Origin: Pochonia chlamydosporia 170
Lineage: Eukaryota > Ascomycota > Sordariomycetes > Hypocreales > Clavicipitaceae
DNA length: 64,000 nt
NCBI RefSeq assembly: GCF_001653235.2
Contig: NC_035795.1
Coordinates: 2,983,001 to 3,047,000 of the forward strand
Direction of reading: 5' to 3'
This document shows positions 43,225-54,700 of the stretch, piece by piece. Under the pieces are notes generated by a model that saw only the letters and a program-made list of their open reading frames with translations, was not told where the DNA came from and searched no databases. Position 1 is the first letter of the stretch. Each line of letters opens with the position of its first letter. The position numbers and the translations under genes are program-made.

Positions 43225-44831
43225 ATGAGCATGCTCATTCATGACCTGGGTCTTTCTCGCCGCGCATGCGACCGGTGCCACGGGCAGAAACTTCGGTGCA
43301 GACGGGAGAACAATAATGATGGCTGTGTGCGTTGCGCGAGAGCCGGTGTTCAGTGTACGCCAAGGCAAGTGAGATCTCGCCATCGCGCCCGTTCTCACGC
43401 AGCGCAACAGGCGTCTGTACGCCGAGCCAACGTCATACAACCCTTAGGTAAAAAGCCTATCAAGTTAGAATAGTAATGTGAGAGAACTGGAGTGACTAAT
43501 GGTACAATACAGCAACCCCAGAAACTGAGCAAACAAACAAAGATGCTCTCGAGCACTTTGGTGTTTCTCCTTCAAGCTTACTTGATATTCCGTCTGACAT
43601 GGTCCTGGCCCAGGATTCTTCATCCCTAGAGTCAGAAATTGGTCAGCCCTTGGAAGACCGTTATTGGCAGTCAGGAATGGAACTTGGCGCCATTCAGACT
43701 AGCCACTCTGGCCAAACGTTTTCCCAGGAGCCTCGGAGTCATAGTGTTGAGCGCTCTGAGCAAGAACAACGAAGTGAGCTTCACGATGCGTCACATGCCT
43801 CCTACTTGTTGTCGCCTTTCACATCTACTTTGTTGCCCCGCTACTCAGAAGCTCCTTCAAAGTGCGTCGGACGCCGGCTATCATTTACGAGGAATATAAC
43901 GCCGGAGAATTCACGCAGTCAATCTCAGGATGACGCTACAGCTCATATCTTGAGCTTCAATCAACAAGAGGCATCTGCTTTCGTCACTGGCAGTGACGAT
44001 ACTGGCACTGATCTGGCTTATGCGCAAGCATTGTCCAGCCGGCGGCAGTCTATTGCTAGCAATATTCACGGCTCATGCAATACATCGCAGCAAACTAAAC
44101 AGCCGGTTCTTGAATCTGCGAAGACGTCATGGATCCGAAAACTGTCGGATATCAATGTGGAGCTTCATCAACATATGCTGTCGATTCCTCCCATTGGAGC
44201 AAGGCAAAGCGCGTGGACAAGTAACGACCCAAATTCCATCCAGCCCAAGAAGGAACTCGCAGTAGACTGCACGTTTAAACTCGCCAACAAATACACGGAA
44301 ATTTTGAATGAAATAGTTTCTCGATTCAAGTCGTGCCAGGCCTATACCAGGCCAACAATGGACTCTCTGGTGTTAGACCAACCTTCACAGCTTCTTGTGT
44401 TATCCAGCTACCTGTGTCTTGTCGAGTTGTTCGACAAGGCCTTGCAGCACATCAAAACATGGACCGAGGTTCGGTTGAAAATGGGTCTGTCTGCTTCCGA
44501 TCATTTTCCAATTCATCTACCAGGTTTAGCGATCGGTTCCTTCAAATTACCCACATCCTCGTCGACACAGCCGCTCATTCTAACGTGCATGATTGAGGCG
44601 ACGATACGGCACATGCACAGTTTAGTTGGCGATATGATGACACCTTCAAATACTGAGAGCTGGAAAGAAAGAAATCCTAATTCAGCTACTGCTGAGCAAG
44701 ACACCAGTGGCAGGGGTGAACTCAGCAGCGTGGCTAAAGTAACGCTACAAGCAATAAGAGCCAAGGAAGATTCTACAACAGAGCTCGTCCAACAAACCTG
44801 GAAACTTGCTCTCCGATGTGATGTCCCTTGA
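43225..44831 (+). CDS. Zn2Cys6 transcription factor, second cluster regulator
   Basis: Two exons, 43225-43447 and 43513-44831 (65-base intron), give 513 residues. The zinc cluster lies at residues 15-44: Cys15, 18, 25, 34, 37 and 44, within RRACDRCHGQKLRC and GCVRCARAGVQC, with a longer loop (Glu-Asn-Asn-Asn) than in the first regulator. A basic tail (RSRHRARSHAAQQ) follows. The large middle is polar; a helical region near 320-400 (QLLVLSSYLCLVELFDKALQ) matches C-terminal regions of secondary-metabolite regulators of the FumR/AflR kind. The ATG at 43225 (MSMLIHDLGLSRR) is preferred over an in-frame ATG at 43153. Likely a pathway-specific activator; two such regulators in one cluster fits two co-regulated product lines. 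Confidence 0.85.
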
Positions 44832-44977
44832 AACTTCCACCTCAAATAGCCCGCGGGCAGAAAGAAAAATACTATCTGAAGACTGATATATAGGCAGGGT
44901 GGAGGCTATGACCATACCTGCTGTTACGAGCAGGCTACAGTGTCCTCAAGTGCACTGCTCCTTAACTTACCTTTCGT

Positions 44978-45567
44978 TTATGGGGCAACACTTAACTCCT
45001 TAAATGTTGGATACTTGGGCTTACCATCATCACCAACGTTGACCACCCTCCCTTCGCTTACATATGTTTCTATCCAGCCAATACTGATCTCCGCATGGAT
45101 GCCGCTAATAAAAGGCTCCTCTTCGGCCTGGAGTGCTTGAAAGTCGGGATCAGACGCCCCCTTATAAAAAGTCTCCATGTCTCTGAACAGGAACTCGACT
45201 TGAGCATCGTAGTCACGGACAACCCATGGGCTTCCGCGTTTCGCATTGAGCTCAGCCGTGGCGTTGCGAAAAGACTTGGGAGCAAAATACTTGACAGAAA
45301 CGTTATTGGCTGGTTCTAAGAAACTTGTGCCATTGTATGGCAATAGGATGATGGGTATCTTTTAGTGATAAATAGAAGACTTACTATGGAGAACCCTTCG
45401 ATACCATTTTTTGCGTGAAGCTTTGCTGCTTGTGTGGCGTGTTTCTCGGTGACCCAGTGATGGAAGTCTTCCTCACTGACATTTGGTTGACGGTAATGTG
45501 CCACGGTCATCCTCAGAAGGCGCCTCTTCTGTATGGGCTCAGCTGGCTCGGCCATGGTTGCAAACAA
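44978..45567 (-). CDS. EthD-domain protein (dimeric alpha-beta barrel)
   Basis: Two exons, 45567-45385 and 45289-44978 (95-base intron, GTAAGT donor), give 164 residues. The acceptor at 45290 was chosen because it gives GIEGFSI-YFAPKSFRNATA, the continuous strand seen in EthD proteins, and leaves a branch-like CCAATAAC upstream; an alternative acceptor would break the frame. The N-terminal RLLRMTVAHYRQPNVSEEDF, with the HHWVTEKHA helix, and the C-terminal DPDFQALQAEEEPFISG with IGWIETYV are family hallmarks. EthD-fold proteins in fungal pathways act as small cofactor-free oxygenases, cyclases or dehydratases. It lies downstream of the hydrolase on the same strand; its role here is unknown. 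Confidence 0.82.
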
Positions 45568-46236
45568 AGTCCAAGAGATTCGTGAAACTATGTTGATCCC
45601 GTGTTTTGTGTGTACAGTTTTGTGCGTATGTAAATTCTTGGGGGACCATGGCGCCTTTTAGGAAGAGGTTGAGAACTTCTACTTTGTCCAGCGTACCATT
45701 TGCGTCCCTGGGCCGATAATACGGGTACCGAATTTCGTAACTTATATCCTGTTATCACCGACTTGTGGAGGCTTCGGTGAGTGCTACCCTAATGCCTTTT
45801 TGCCCTTCCATACAGCATAATCCCCCCTCATTCTCCAGATTATTGCAGGTGCCTCAAAGCCGGTGAACCGAACGGCGATGTTCTCTTGGTGCAGACAAGC
45901 TAACAGAGTCATTCCTTTTCATACTTCGGTCCCCCTGAGTTCTCGGATGCATAGTCTGAATAGCCGAGATGCATTATCACGAAAGTATCATGGAGGAGAA
46001 TTTCAGAAGGGCGATAATATGAAGTAGTCATATTGTATTTATATACGGCCTCGTTCATGCTAGGAGTTGTCGCAGTTTCAAGGCTCATGCATTGTTCGAT
46101 GATAGTGTTCGTTCATTGCATTGCGTGGCGCATTAAATGCGCAAGACATAATACATGCGGATGGATTTATTGAAGCATACAAGGACGTTAGGACTTAGCC
46201 TGGCCTTAATTCAAAACATCTCCTTACCAGTCACCC
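45568..46236. other. Intergenic region (EthD promoter side)
   Basis: About 0.67 kb between the EthD start and the hydrolase 3' end. No gene was recognised. Confidence 0.5.
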
Positions 46237-47595
46237 CTAAAGTAAGCTCGTATTCTTAGCTGTGTTCTTGACGAGCGCCCCCAAATTTGATGTTGCATTC
46301 AATGTTTCCCTCCGAATCCCAAATTTGGCGTCCAGCCATTGGAATGTTCTCTGCGCTGAATAGCCGAAAGCACCGATCTTTGCCTGTAGCCCTCCGTAGG
46401 CTATGTCATTAGCAATCCACTTTTCCTTGTCCACGCCGTCCTTGAGGCTTGTCAAGCAGTCATAGATCTTGTCTGTTGTTGTCGCCGGATCAAAGTACCA
46501 GCTTGCTCCTGCGCCAGTTACCAAAGTAGGACATTTCACATCAGCTAGATACTCTGTCCCGTCTGGCTTGAGCAGCGTGTAGTCGCCAAAACTCCGCATA
46601 ATTTCGGCCTCAGTCGTACTATTTGTTGCCCACTTCAGGTGATTGAATTCCCATCTTGCCTGGAAGTCAAGCCGCTGCAGAAAACCCAGGATTACATTGA
46701 ATGCTCTGTCAGATAACCAGCCTTTCATGAAGCCGTTGAACAGCGGTCCTGGCATTCTGCCACCGACAAAACTTGCCAAACTGTAGAACCCGTCGACGCT
46801 GATGCAGGCCTTGATACGTGGGTCAACGGCCGCGCGCAAGGCAAAATAGCCACCCATGGATGCTCCGGTAACAGCAATGTTGTCAAGGTCGAGTTCAAGA
46901 TCTGGATGACTCGCCGCAAAGTCAAAGAGATGGTTCAGCACCGCGCCTGTGACCACTTCCCAGTCTGGGCGCATAGGTAACTTATCACGGCGGAGAACAA
47001 TACCCTGACCTGGTCCTTCGAATGTTATGACTGCATACCCAATGTCAGGACCAAACGCAGGATTTACGAAGTATATCTCCTCTTGCGTGGAATCACCCCC
47101 GCCAGAATTCAACAGAATAGGGATCTTGCGGCCGGGGATTCGCCTGGAGGCTTCCGGTAAGTAGAGGTAACCCGGTAATTTGATCCCATTTTCGAATGGA
47201 ATCTCTAGAAAGAATGTCTTGCCAGCGCGGTATTGGACGCCCTTTCGAAAGTTCCCAATGGCGCGCTCAAGAGTGGCAAGAACACGCCGATCTTCGCCTA
47301 TTCTCCCCTCATTCAGCATGAACTGAGCCGCACGCAGGTAATTGGATGACCTCAAGTACGCTCGACGTGCAGATACTACGTCTCCTGCTTGCTCGGCTTC
47401 CTTTGCGATACATTCAGCTTTGTTGCCAGCTTCAAGGAATGCGTTGAACCACGATTCCGGATCCAGGTCCCTAATCTTGGCAGCTGCTTCAAGTGCCTCT
47501 CCTATCTCGGCACCTTCGTGCGGCGCCATGGCTAGGAGGCGAAGATACTCGAAGTTGAAAAAGGCCGACTTGAAGAATGTGTGCATGGTCACCAT
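46237..47595 (-). CDS. Alpha/beta-hydrolase of PKS-NRPS clusters (FrsA/PsoB-like)
   Basis: 452 residues, one exon. A helical N-terminal cap domain (1-125) precedes the hydrolase fold: oxyanion region ILLNSGGGDS (160-169), FEGPGQG (192-198) and the nucleophile elbow GASMGG with Ser246. Asp369 (SWYFDP) can serve as the acid. The last strand region reads GGLQAKIGAFGYSAQRTFQW, with Gln404 where related hydrolases carry the catalytic His. This family accompanies PKS-NRPS genes (pseurotin, cytochalasan), where members promote ring-forming condensation rather than plain hydrolysis. It is divergent from the PKS-NRPS across a 1.2 kb shared promoter, which supports joint control. Identity is solid, activity is uncertain because of the His position. 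Confidence 0.85.
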   Translation of the reverse strand: MVTMHTFFKSAFFNFEYLRLLAMAPHEGAEIGEALEAAAKIRDLDPESWFNAFLEAGNKAECIAKEAEQAGDVVSARRAYLRSSNYLRAAQFMLNEGRIGEDRRVLATLERAIGNFRKGVQYRAGKTFFLEIPFENGIKLPGYLYLPEASRRIPGRKIPILLNSGGGDSTQEEIYFVNPAFGPDIGYAVITFEGPGQGIVLRRDKLPMRPDWEVVTGAVLNHLFDFAASHPDLELDLDNIAVTGASMGGYFALRAAVDPRIKACISVDGFYSLASFVGGRMPGPLFNGFMKGWLSDRAFNVILGFLQRLDFQARWEFNHLKWATNSTTEAEIMRSFGDYTLLKPDGTEYLADVKCPTLVTGAGASWYFDPATTTDKIYDCLTSLKDGVDKEKWIANDIAYGGLQAKIGAFGYSAQRTFQWLDAKFGIRRETLNATSNLGALVKNTAKNTSLL

Positions 47596-48798
47596 GATTG
47601 TAAAGTACCCTGTGACAAAGTCACCTTACGACACTCCTAATAAAACTACTAAGTAGCAGTGATAGTTAATGACTTGCCCTTTCAGCTCAGGTCTATGTTG
47701 TGTAAACCACCAAATGGAACTGGTCGAGAACTTCTGAGAGCCACGGCGGGACGGCGTACCTAGTTGCACTGACTTTTCAGTATCTGGAAATACTGCTCAC
47801 GGAGAGTTGCACGAAAAAAAAAGAGTGATAAACTATGCTAGCGAGCTCTTCGCATCAGAAACTGGCAACTGACCTCGAATTGTAATGGGCTCGGGAATGG
47901 TAGCAAAGACAATGTGATAGCAGATAATTGTCTACTATCTACTTTCACGTCTCCCTTACCTAATTCAAATACGAACCCGGTAGTAATAGTAGCAGGTTGA
48001 ATTGACAGGGTATGCCAGCCGGCCACGGACTCTGACTACGAATCTTGCTAGGAAAAATTGTCATATTTTTGCTAGGCTAAGCCTCTTAAGGCGTTGAATG
48101 TTGATTCGGCAATGTCTGCTCTTGGGTTACGCCGATTCGGCGTACTCTATGTAGACATTGAATGGTGCTGATAATCGGACCTTCAAACTGGCAAATCCTG
48201 GCGTGCTAAGCAGTGAATAGTCGATAACACGACATGTGGTTCATGTAAGGCGACTGTACGGATTTATTTAATCGGTTCTATGCAAATTCCAGTTACAGTA
48301 CTCTACTGTAAACACCCGAAGTTCATTGCTGATTTGTCCGTTCTACAAGCCATTTCGGTACATGGTACGGTAGCTGTCGCAGCCTAGCATCTCGCCTTTT
48401 GGCATTTCGATTCTAACTATAGGTTAGTTACTCCGTACAATCCCTGTCTATTCGGACGGGATGTGGGTCTTGCGCCACTCGGGAATTGTCTTGTGCCGTT
48501 ACACTACCGCATTGGGGTATCCAACCCGGTGTCCCAATCGAGGCATCGGCTCCATGTCAGCGGCTGCCGAAAGCGCGGACCGTGTACATCATGGCCCATG
48601 CTATACACTGGACGCTGATACGGAATGTCAAGTGTGTAGTATTATAGTTAACTTCCCTTGTGTGCGTGAATGTCGAAAAGCGGTGTCGTTCGAATTCAAC
48701 GCTGTATGCCCCCCAGTTGAGCTGCAGTTGAACCGCAGTAGGCGAACCACCAAAGACACAAGCTACCCTTGCTACCACCTCACCTAGACTCAGACACC
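47596..48798. other. Divergent promoter region (hydrolase / PKS-NRPS)
   Basis: About 1.2 kb without coding exons. It holds the 17-base palindrome at 48128-48144 and a nearby half-site GATTCGGCAA around 48104. Confidence 0.55.
48128..48144. promoter_or_regulatory. Candidate Zn2Cys6 operator in the PKS-NRPS promoter
   Basis: TACGCCGATTCGGCGTA is a perfect 17-base palindrome around a central T, containing CCG-ATT-CGG. It sits about 655 bases upstream of the PKS-NRPS ATG and about 535 bases upstream of the hydrolase ATG. Confidence 0.5.
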
Positions 48799-51700
48799 AT
48801 GGCCTACACGCATTCGCCAAAAGAACCCATAGCTATTATTGGAAGCGGATGTCGATTTCCTGGGGATGCAACATCGCCCTCCAAGTTGTGGGACTTGCTG
48901 CGATCCCCACGAGACCTAACGAAACCTATTCCCGCTGAATCACGTTTCAACGCTGAGGGCTTTTACCACCCAAATGGCGAGCACCACGGAGCCAGCAATG
49001 TCACGAAGTCGTACTTTATTGAAGAAGACCCACGGTTCTTTGACTCTGGGTTCTTTAGCATTGCGCCTCGTGAGGCCGAGGCCATCGATCCCCAGCAGCG
49101 GCTCCTGCTGGAGACCGTTTATGAGGCCATGGAAAATGCAGGACTCACACTACAGGGACTCAGAGGAAGCCAGACATCCGCCTATGTAGGCGCTATGTCA
49201 GCTGATTATACGGATACTCAGATGCGAGACCTGGAGAATTTATCCCAGTATATGATCACAGGGACATCGCGCGCTCTGCTCTCCAACCGCCTGTCTTACT
49301 TTTTCGACTGGAAGGGTCCATCCATCTCAGTCGATACTGCATGTTCTTCTAGCCTGGCGGCTGTCCACCTTGGTGTGCAGAGTTTGCGAAACGGCGAATG
49401 TACGACTTCGTGCGTCGCCGGATCCAACTTGATTCTAGGGCCTGATGCGTATCTTGCCGCCACAAGTCTGCATTTGCTCTCACCTTCAGGGAGATCTCAA
49501 ATGTGGGATAAGGGCGCAGATGGGTATGCCCGAGGTGAGGGCGTCTGCGCCTTCTTTATGAAGACGCTGTCTCAAGCTCTAAGAGATGGGGATCGGATAG
49601 ATGCACTCATCCGGGAATCGTGTATAAATCAGGACGGTCGCACCAAGGGCATTACACTCCCCAGTGCAGAGGCACAGGCCGCACTGATTAGAACGACCTA
49701 TAGGAATGCTGGACTGGACATTTTGAGAAACGAGGACCGACCGCAATACGTTGAAGCACATGGTGAGTTCCAACCTGCTTCGTGGACCTGCCCTCAGTGA
49801 GATGCATGCGCAAATACCACGGTGCAATAATTTGGCTAACTAGCTCTAAAATGCAGGTACTGGCACACAAGCCGGAGACCCTAGAGAGGCGTCAGCCATC
49901 AGTCAAACGTTTTTCCCGCCCGACCAAGAGCTTGAAAATAAGCCCAATATAGTCGTAGGGTCAGTTAAGACAATAATTGGGCACACAGAAGGATGTACGT
50001 TGTTCATTTCTGTTACATATAGGACAAGCTAACCCTGGAGACTGTAGGCGCTGGTATCGCCGGGCTTTTGAAGGTTCTGCTGGCCATGAGACACAAGACA
50101 ATTCCTCCCAATCAACATCTTCGTCATCTCAACCCGAGCGTGGAGCCTTTTTACAAGAACCTTGAAATACCTACAACTCCACTAGATTGGCCTCACGTTC
50201 CCTTTGATCACCCATTTAGGGCGAGTATAAATGGCTTCGGGTCCGGTGGTACCAATTGTCATGCAATCATGGAAAGCTATGTTCCCGAAATCCATGATCA
50301 TGGGCCATGGGGAAGGCCGGAAGCACTCCGCAATGTTCAAGAATCTCCGCTACCAGATGTTGACTTCACTCCAACTCCCCTTATTTTCTCTGCTGCCTCG
50401 GAATCAGCCTTGGTAGCAATGTTGGAGAAATATGCGCGGTATCTAGAAAATACTGACGTGCCTATCCAACGCCTGGCAAAGACCCTCAATTCGCACCGCT
50501 CAACCCTTGGTGTAAGAGTGATTTTCCCCGCGACCTCGCGACTAGAGTTACTTGAGGAAATAAAGAAACAACTCTCCAAAGTACGCGACAGTCCCGGTAC
50601 GGAAATTGGCACTCGGTCCTCCATCATAGAATTCGATGAGAACAGACGCCCCCGAATCCTGGGCATATTTACTGGCCAAGGAGCACAATGGCCGGGCATG
50701 GGACAAACTTTAATGAAAAAATGTGCATTGTTCAGGACAACAATCGAGAACATGGAACAGGCACTGGCTCTCCTTCCAGACCCGCCAGGGTGGTCTCTCA
50801 AGAAAGAGATTATGGCACCTCCCGCAGAGTCTCGATTAGGAGAAGCTGAAATCTCCCTCCCTGTATGTGCAGCGGTCCAGGTAGGGCTTGTTAGTCTGCT
50901 TTCCCAAGCTGGCATAAGTTTTCACAGTGTGGTCGGTCATTCAGGCGGAGAAATTGGGGCTGCGTATGCGGCTGGTAAAATCTCTGAAAACGACGCGGTA
51001 ATCATTGCATATTACCGCGGTGTTTATGCAAAACTTGCCATCGGTGCAGATGGGAAGAAGGGCGCAATGATTGCGGTTGGGTTTGGTTATGAGGAGGGCC
51101 TGGATTTCTGTTCAAACCCGAAGATGAAGGATCGTCTGACCATAGCCGCCAGCAACTCGCCTAAAAGTGTTACGCTTTCTGGTGACGAAGACGCTGTCAT
51201 TGAAGCAAAGGAGATGCTTGATAAAGAGGGCCTCTTCAATCGCGTGCTAAAGTTGGACACAGCCTACCATTCGTCACATATGTATCCTTGTGCAGCACCC
51301 TATCTCGCGGCACTCCAACGCTGCGACATTAAGGTAGGCAAAAGCAGCGCAACTACTGCCTGGGTATCAAGTGTATACGAAGACAACAGGACGATTACTG
51401 ATGATCAAGACGCCGACATGAAGGCAATATATTGGAAAGACAACTTGATTGGAAGGGTGTTGTTTTCCCAAGCCCTTGAATGCGCATTGGATGATGACAG
51501 AGGGGCCTTTGATCTTGCCCTAGAGGTTGGACCCCATCCAGCTTTGAGAGGTCCATCACTTGAGACTATTAGATCCAAGCTTGGATCCGAAATCCCTTAT
51601 GCCGGTGTCTTGGACCGGAAGTCGGACGATGTCACAGCACTGAGCAGAGCTCTTGGCTTTGTATGGACGCACCTGGGATCCGACTGTGTGAACTTTGATG

Positions 51701-54700
51701 ACTATTCATCTGCGTTTGACGAAAGAAATAGTCATATGGACAAAACCCCTCTGGCAAACCTACCAACGTATCCGTGGGATCACAAGACGATCTTGTGGCG
51801 AGAGTCTAGACTCAACAGGCAGGTCCGACATAGAAGTGACCGGCCTCATGAGCTGCTTGGCAACAGAACTCCAGATGACACAGAATACGAGCCAAGATGG
51901 CGGAATTTCTTCAAGCTAGAGGAGATGCCCTGGCTGCGAGACCATTGCATACAAAACCAAATTATCGTCCCCGCAGCCACATATTGCGTGATGGCCCTAG
52001 AGGCTGCTAGGTTTCTTGGTAGAGGAAAGCATGTGGTAAACATCGAGCTTTCCAATATAGCCATCCTGCGGCCAATAGTCTTGGATGAATCCTCTGGGGG
52101 AACCGAAACCTTGCTATCTCTGCGCAGCGACCTCGACTCCAACAAGGGAAAAAGCGACGTCATTCACGCTGAGTTCAGTCTCAGCGCGGGTACCGTGGAA
52201 GATGGACACTTGAGGACTGCCGCCTCAGGAGAAATACGGGTCTTTCTGGCAAGCGATGGAGCTGACCACCCGACTTTCTTTCCTCTGAGATCGGAAAAGA
52301 CGCAGTCTGAACTGTTGCCGGTCAATGTCAACCGGTTCTACGAGTCCCTAAGTCAAATGGGGTTGGGTTATACTGGCCCGTTCAGGGCGATGACGTCCAT
52401 GAGGAGACGGATGGATATGGCATCCTCCGTCGTCGAGATTGATGCAGACGTGGGAAGGTCAATCCCAGTTCATCCGACTTGGCTTGATGTATGCTTTCAG
52501 ACGTTTCTCGCTGCATTTGCCGCTCCTCGAGATGCTTCTTTATGGACAGCATTTATGCCCACAACAATCGGCCGCATGTCATTTTCTCCTGCTACGAGGG
52601 CCATCCCCAACGGACCAGCGTCGATGACCGTCGATGCACAGCTAACTGAATTGACACCGGCTTTCCAAGCGAAATTACCTACAATCACCGGCGACATGAG
52701 CATCTATAACTCCAAGACTGGTCGATTAGAAGTTCACATTGAAGATTTCACAATGAGTTCTTTCCTTCCAGCTACAGAGAAAGACGACAGACGTCTGTAT
52801 CTGAAGACGGTGTGGCGGCCCGACATTCTTTCCAGAGCAACTTTCGAAGCACAACAGCAAATTGACTCTCTACATGAGTTGAAGGTCATTGATGCCTGTG
52901 AAAAGGTAGTTCGCTTTTATCTATCAAAATTTCGGAGGGAAAAGTCCTTCCCCGAAATAGTCAAGACGATTCCAGGCTTGCTTGGTGTGGTTGAGGCGGC
53001 GACAGCTAGTACCGTGAGCGAACCAACAGAGCCAGAACTGGCTTCCATTTTGCAGGAGTTTGGGCACCACATAGATATGACACTAGTCAAAACGATTGGT
53101 GAGCAGCTCTTGCAAAATTTAGGGCTCAGTCCGGTCCCTGCTGAAGCACCAGCGTCTCTCGGTAACCTTGTATCCCGATGGCACGATGAAGGGTTAGGCT
53201 TCAAACAAGTCCACCAACACATTGTGAGTGCAGCAAAACAAATATCGCATCGATATACAAATTTACGAGTCCTGCAAGTTGGCCCATCCTCAGCTAGTCT
53301 TGTGCGAGCACTATGTCAAGGACTTGAGCATGCCTTAGATTCATATACTATTGTGGATGGGTCGGAGCACATTGTCGAAGAAATTAAGGCGGGCGTGGTT
53401 TCAAACAAATTGAGAGTCCAAGTGAAAGTCTTCGATGTCGAAGCCGGGCTCGGGGAGGGAAATGATGCTTTTGCTGCCGGCTCTTTCGACTTGATTATTA
53501 CGCACAAGGCTTTCGGAAAGCAGGCTGCTGCTTTAGGAACGGTCCGAGATCTATTGAGGCCAGGAGGCTTCCTTGTCATGATGGCTGCGACTGGGCCGCA
53601 ACTTCGTTTCCCTTTCTTCTTGTTATCGGCTCCAGCGCCGGCGAACGACGACCAGGAATCAATTCAGCCGCATTTATTGAACTCGACCCGAGACGAAATA
53701 CACAGCGTCCTCCAGAAAGCTGGGTTTTCAGGTGTTGACTCCATGGCAGTTGATAACGTTGAGGCGAAACACACATTCTCTGTCGTTGTCTCGCAGTCAA
53801 TTGATGATGATGTTAACTTCCTGAGAAGTCCGCTTGCGTCGACGTCGCCGATTACCACTAGCGGAAAAATCCTCGTTTTGGGTGGTTCCTCGGTTAAAGT
53901 CACCAATGTCATCAGAATCGTGCAGTCTCATTTATCCCGTGTCTGGAGTGGTGAGATCGTCACTGTCGAATCCCTCTCAGAACTGCTTAGCGAGGAAGTC
54001 GAGGAGGCTGAAGCTGTTCTTAGTCTTACTGAGCTCGATCAGCCAATTCTCGAGCGGCTGAACGCCACTAATTTCCAAAATTTGCAGATGCTTCTGGAGA
54101 AGTCTAGAGCACTCCTGTGGATAACTCAAGGTGCATCTGAAAGCCCTTATCAGAGCGCAACCATTGGACTTGGGCGATCTTTCGTGTCTGAGAATCCGCA
54201 GAAGGCTCTACAATTCCTCGATTTGGATACAGTCACTGGTAATGAGGAAGTTCTTGCAGAGAGCCTACTCCGACTTATTGCAAGTGCTGTTAAAAGAACT
54301 GACGGTTCAAAAGGCTCACGTCTGTGGATGATTGAGCCGGAACTTTCGGTGGACAAAGGCGCACTTCTTGTTCCAAGACTTGTCCCCGATAAGAAACGCA
54401 ACGATCGTCTCAACTCGCTGAAACGAAAAGTAGAGACCCAAGCTCTTGTTGGGACGCAGGCCGTAACTCTTGTTCCTTCGCTGCACAATGCTGGTCAAGT
54501 TGCATACACGGCCGAAGAGACACTTAATCACCCTTCAGAACCGGCTTCAGACCAAGTTTCCCTGAGAGTTGAGTATTGCTCCGCAGACCCCGTCCTGCCT
54601 AACCACCACGGGGACAACCTGTTCTGTTGTGTTGGCCGCACACAGGATGAGGAGCAATTCTTGGCATTGTCGGCTTCCAACTCGTCCGCAATCACGGTGC

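Noticed and set aside
45316..45384. Acceptor TTCTTAG near 45318 for the EthD intron
   Set aside because: It does not keep the frame with the GTAAGT donor; the acceptor at 45290 does and restores the EthD strand.
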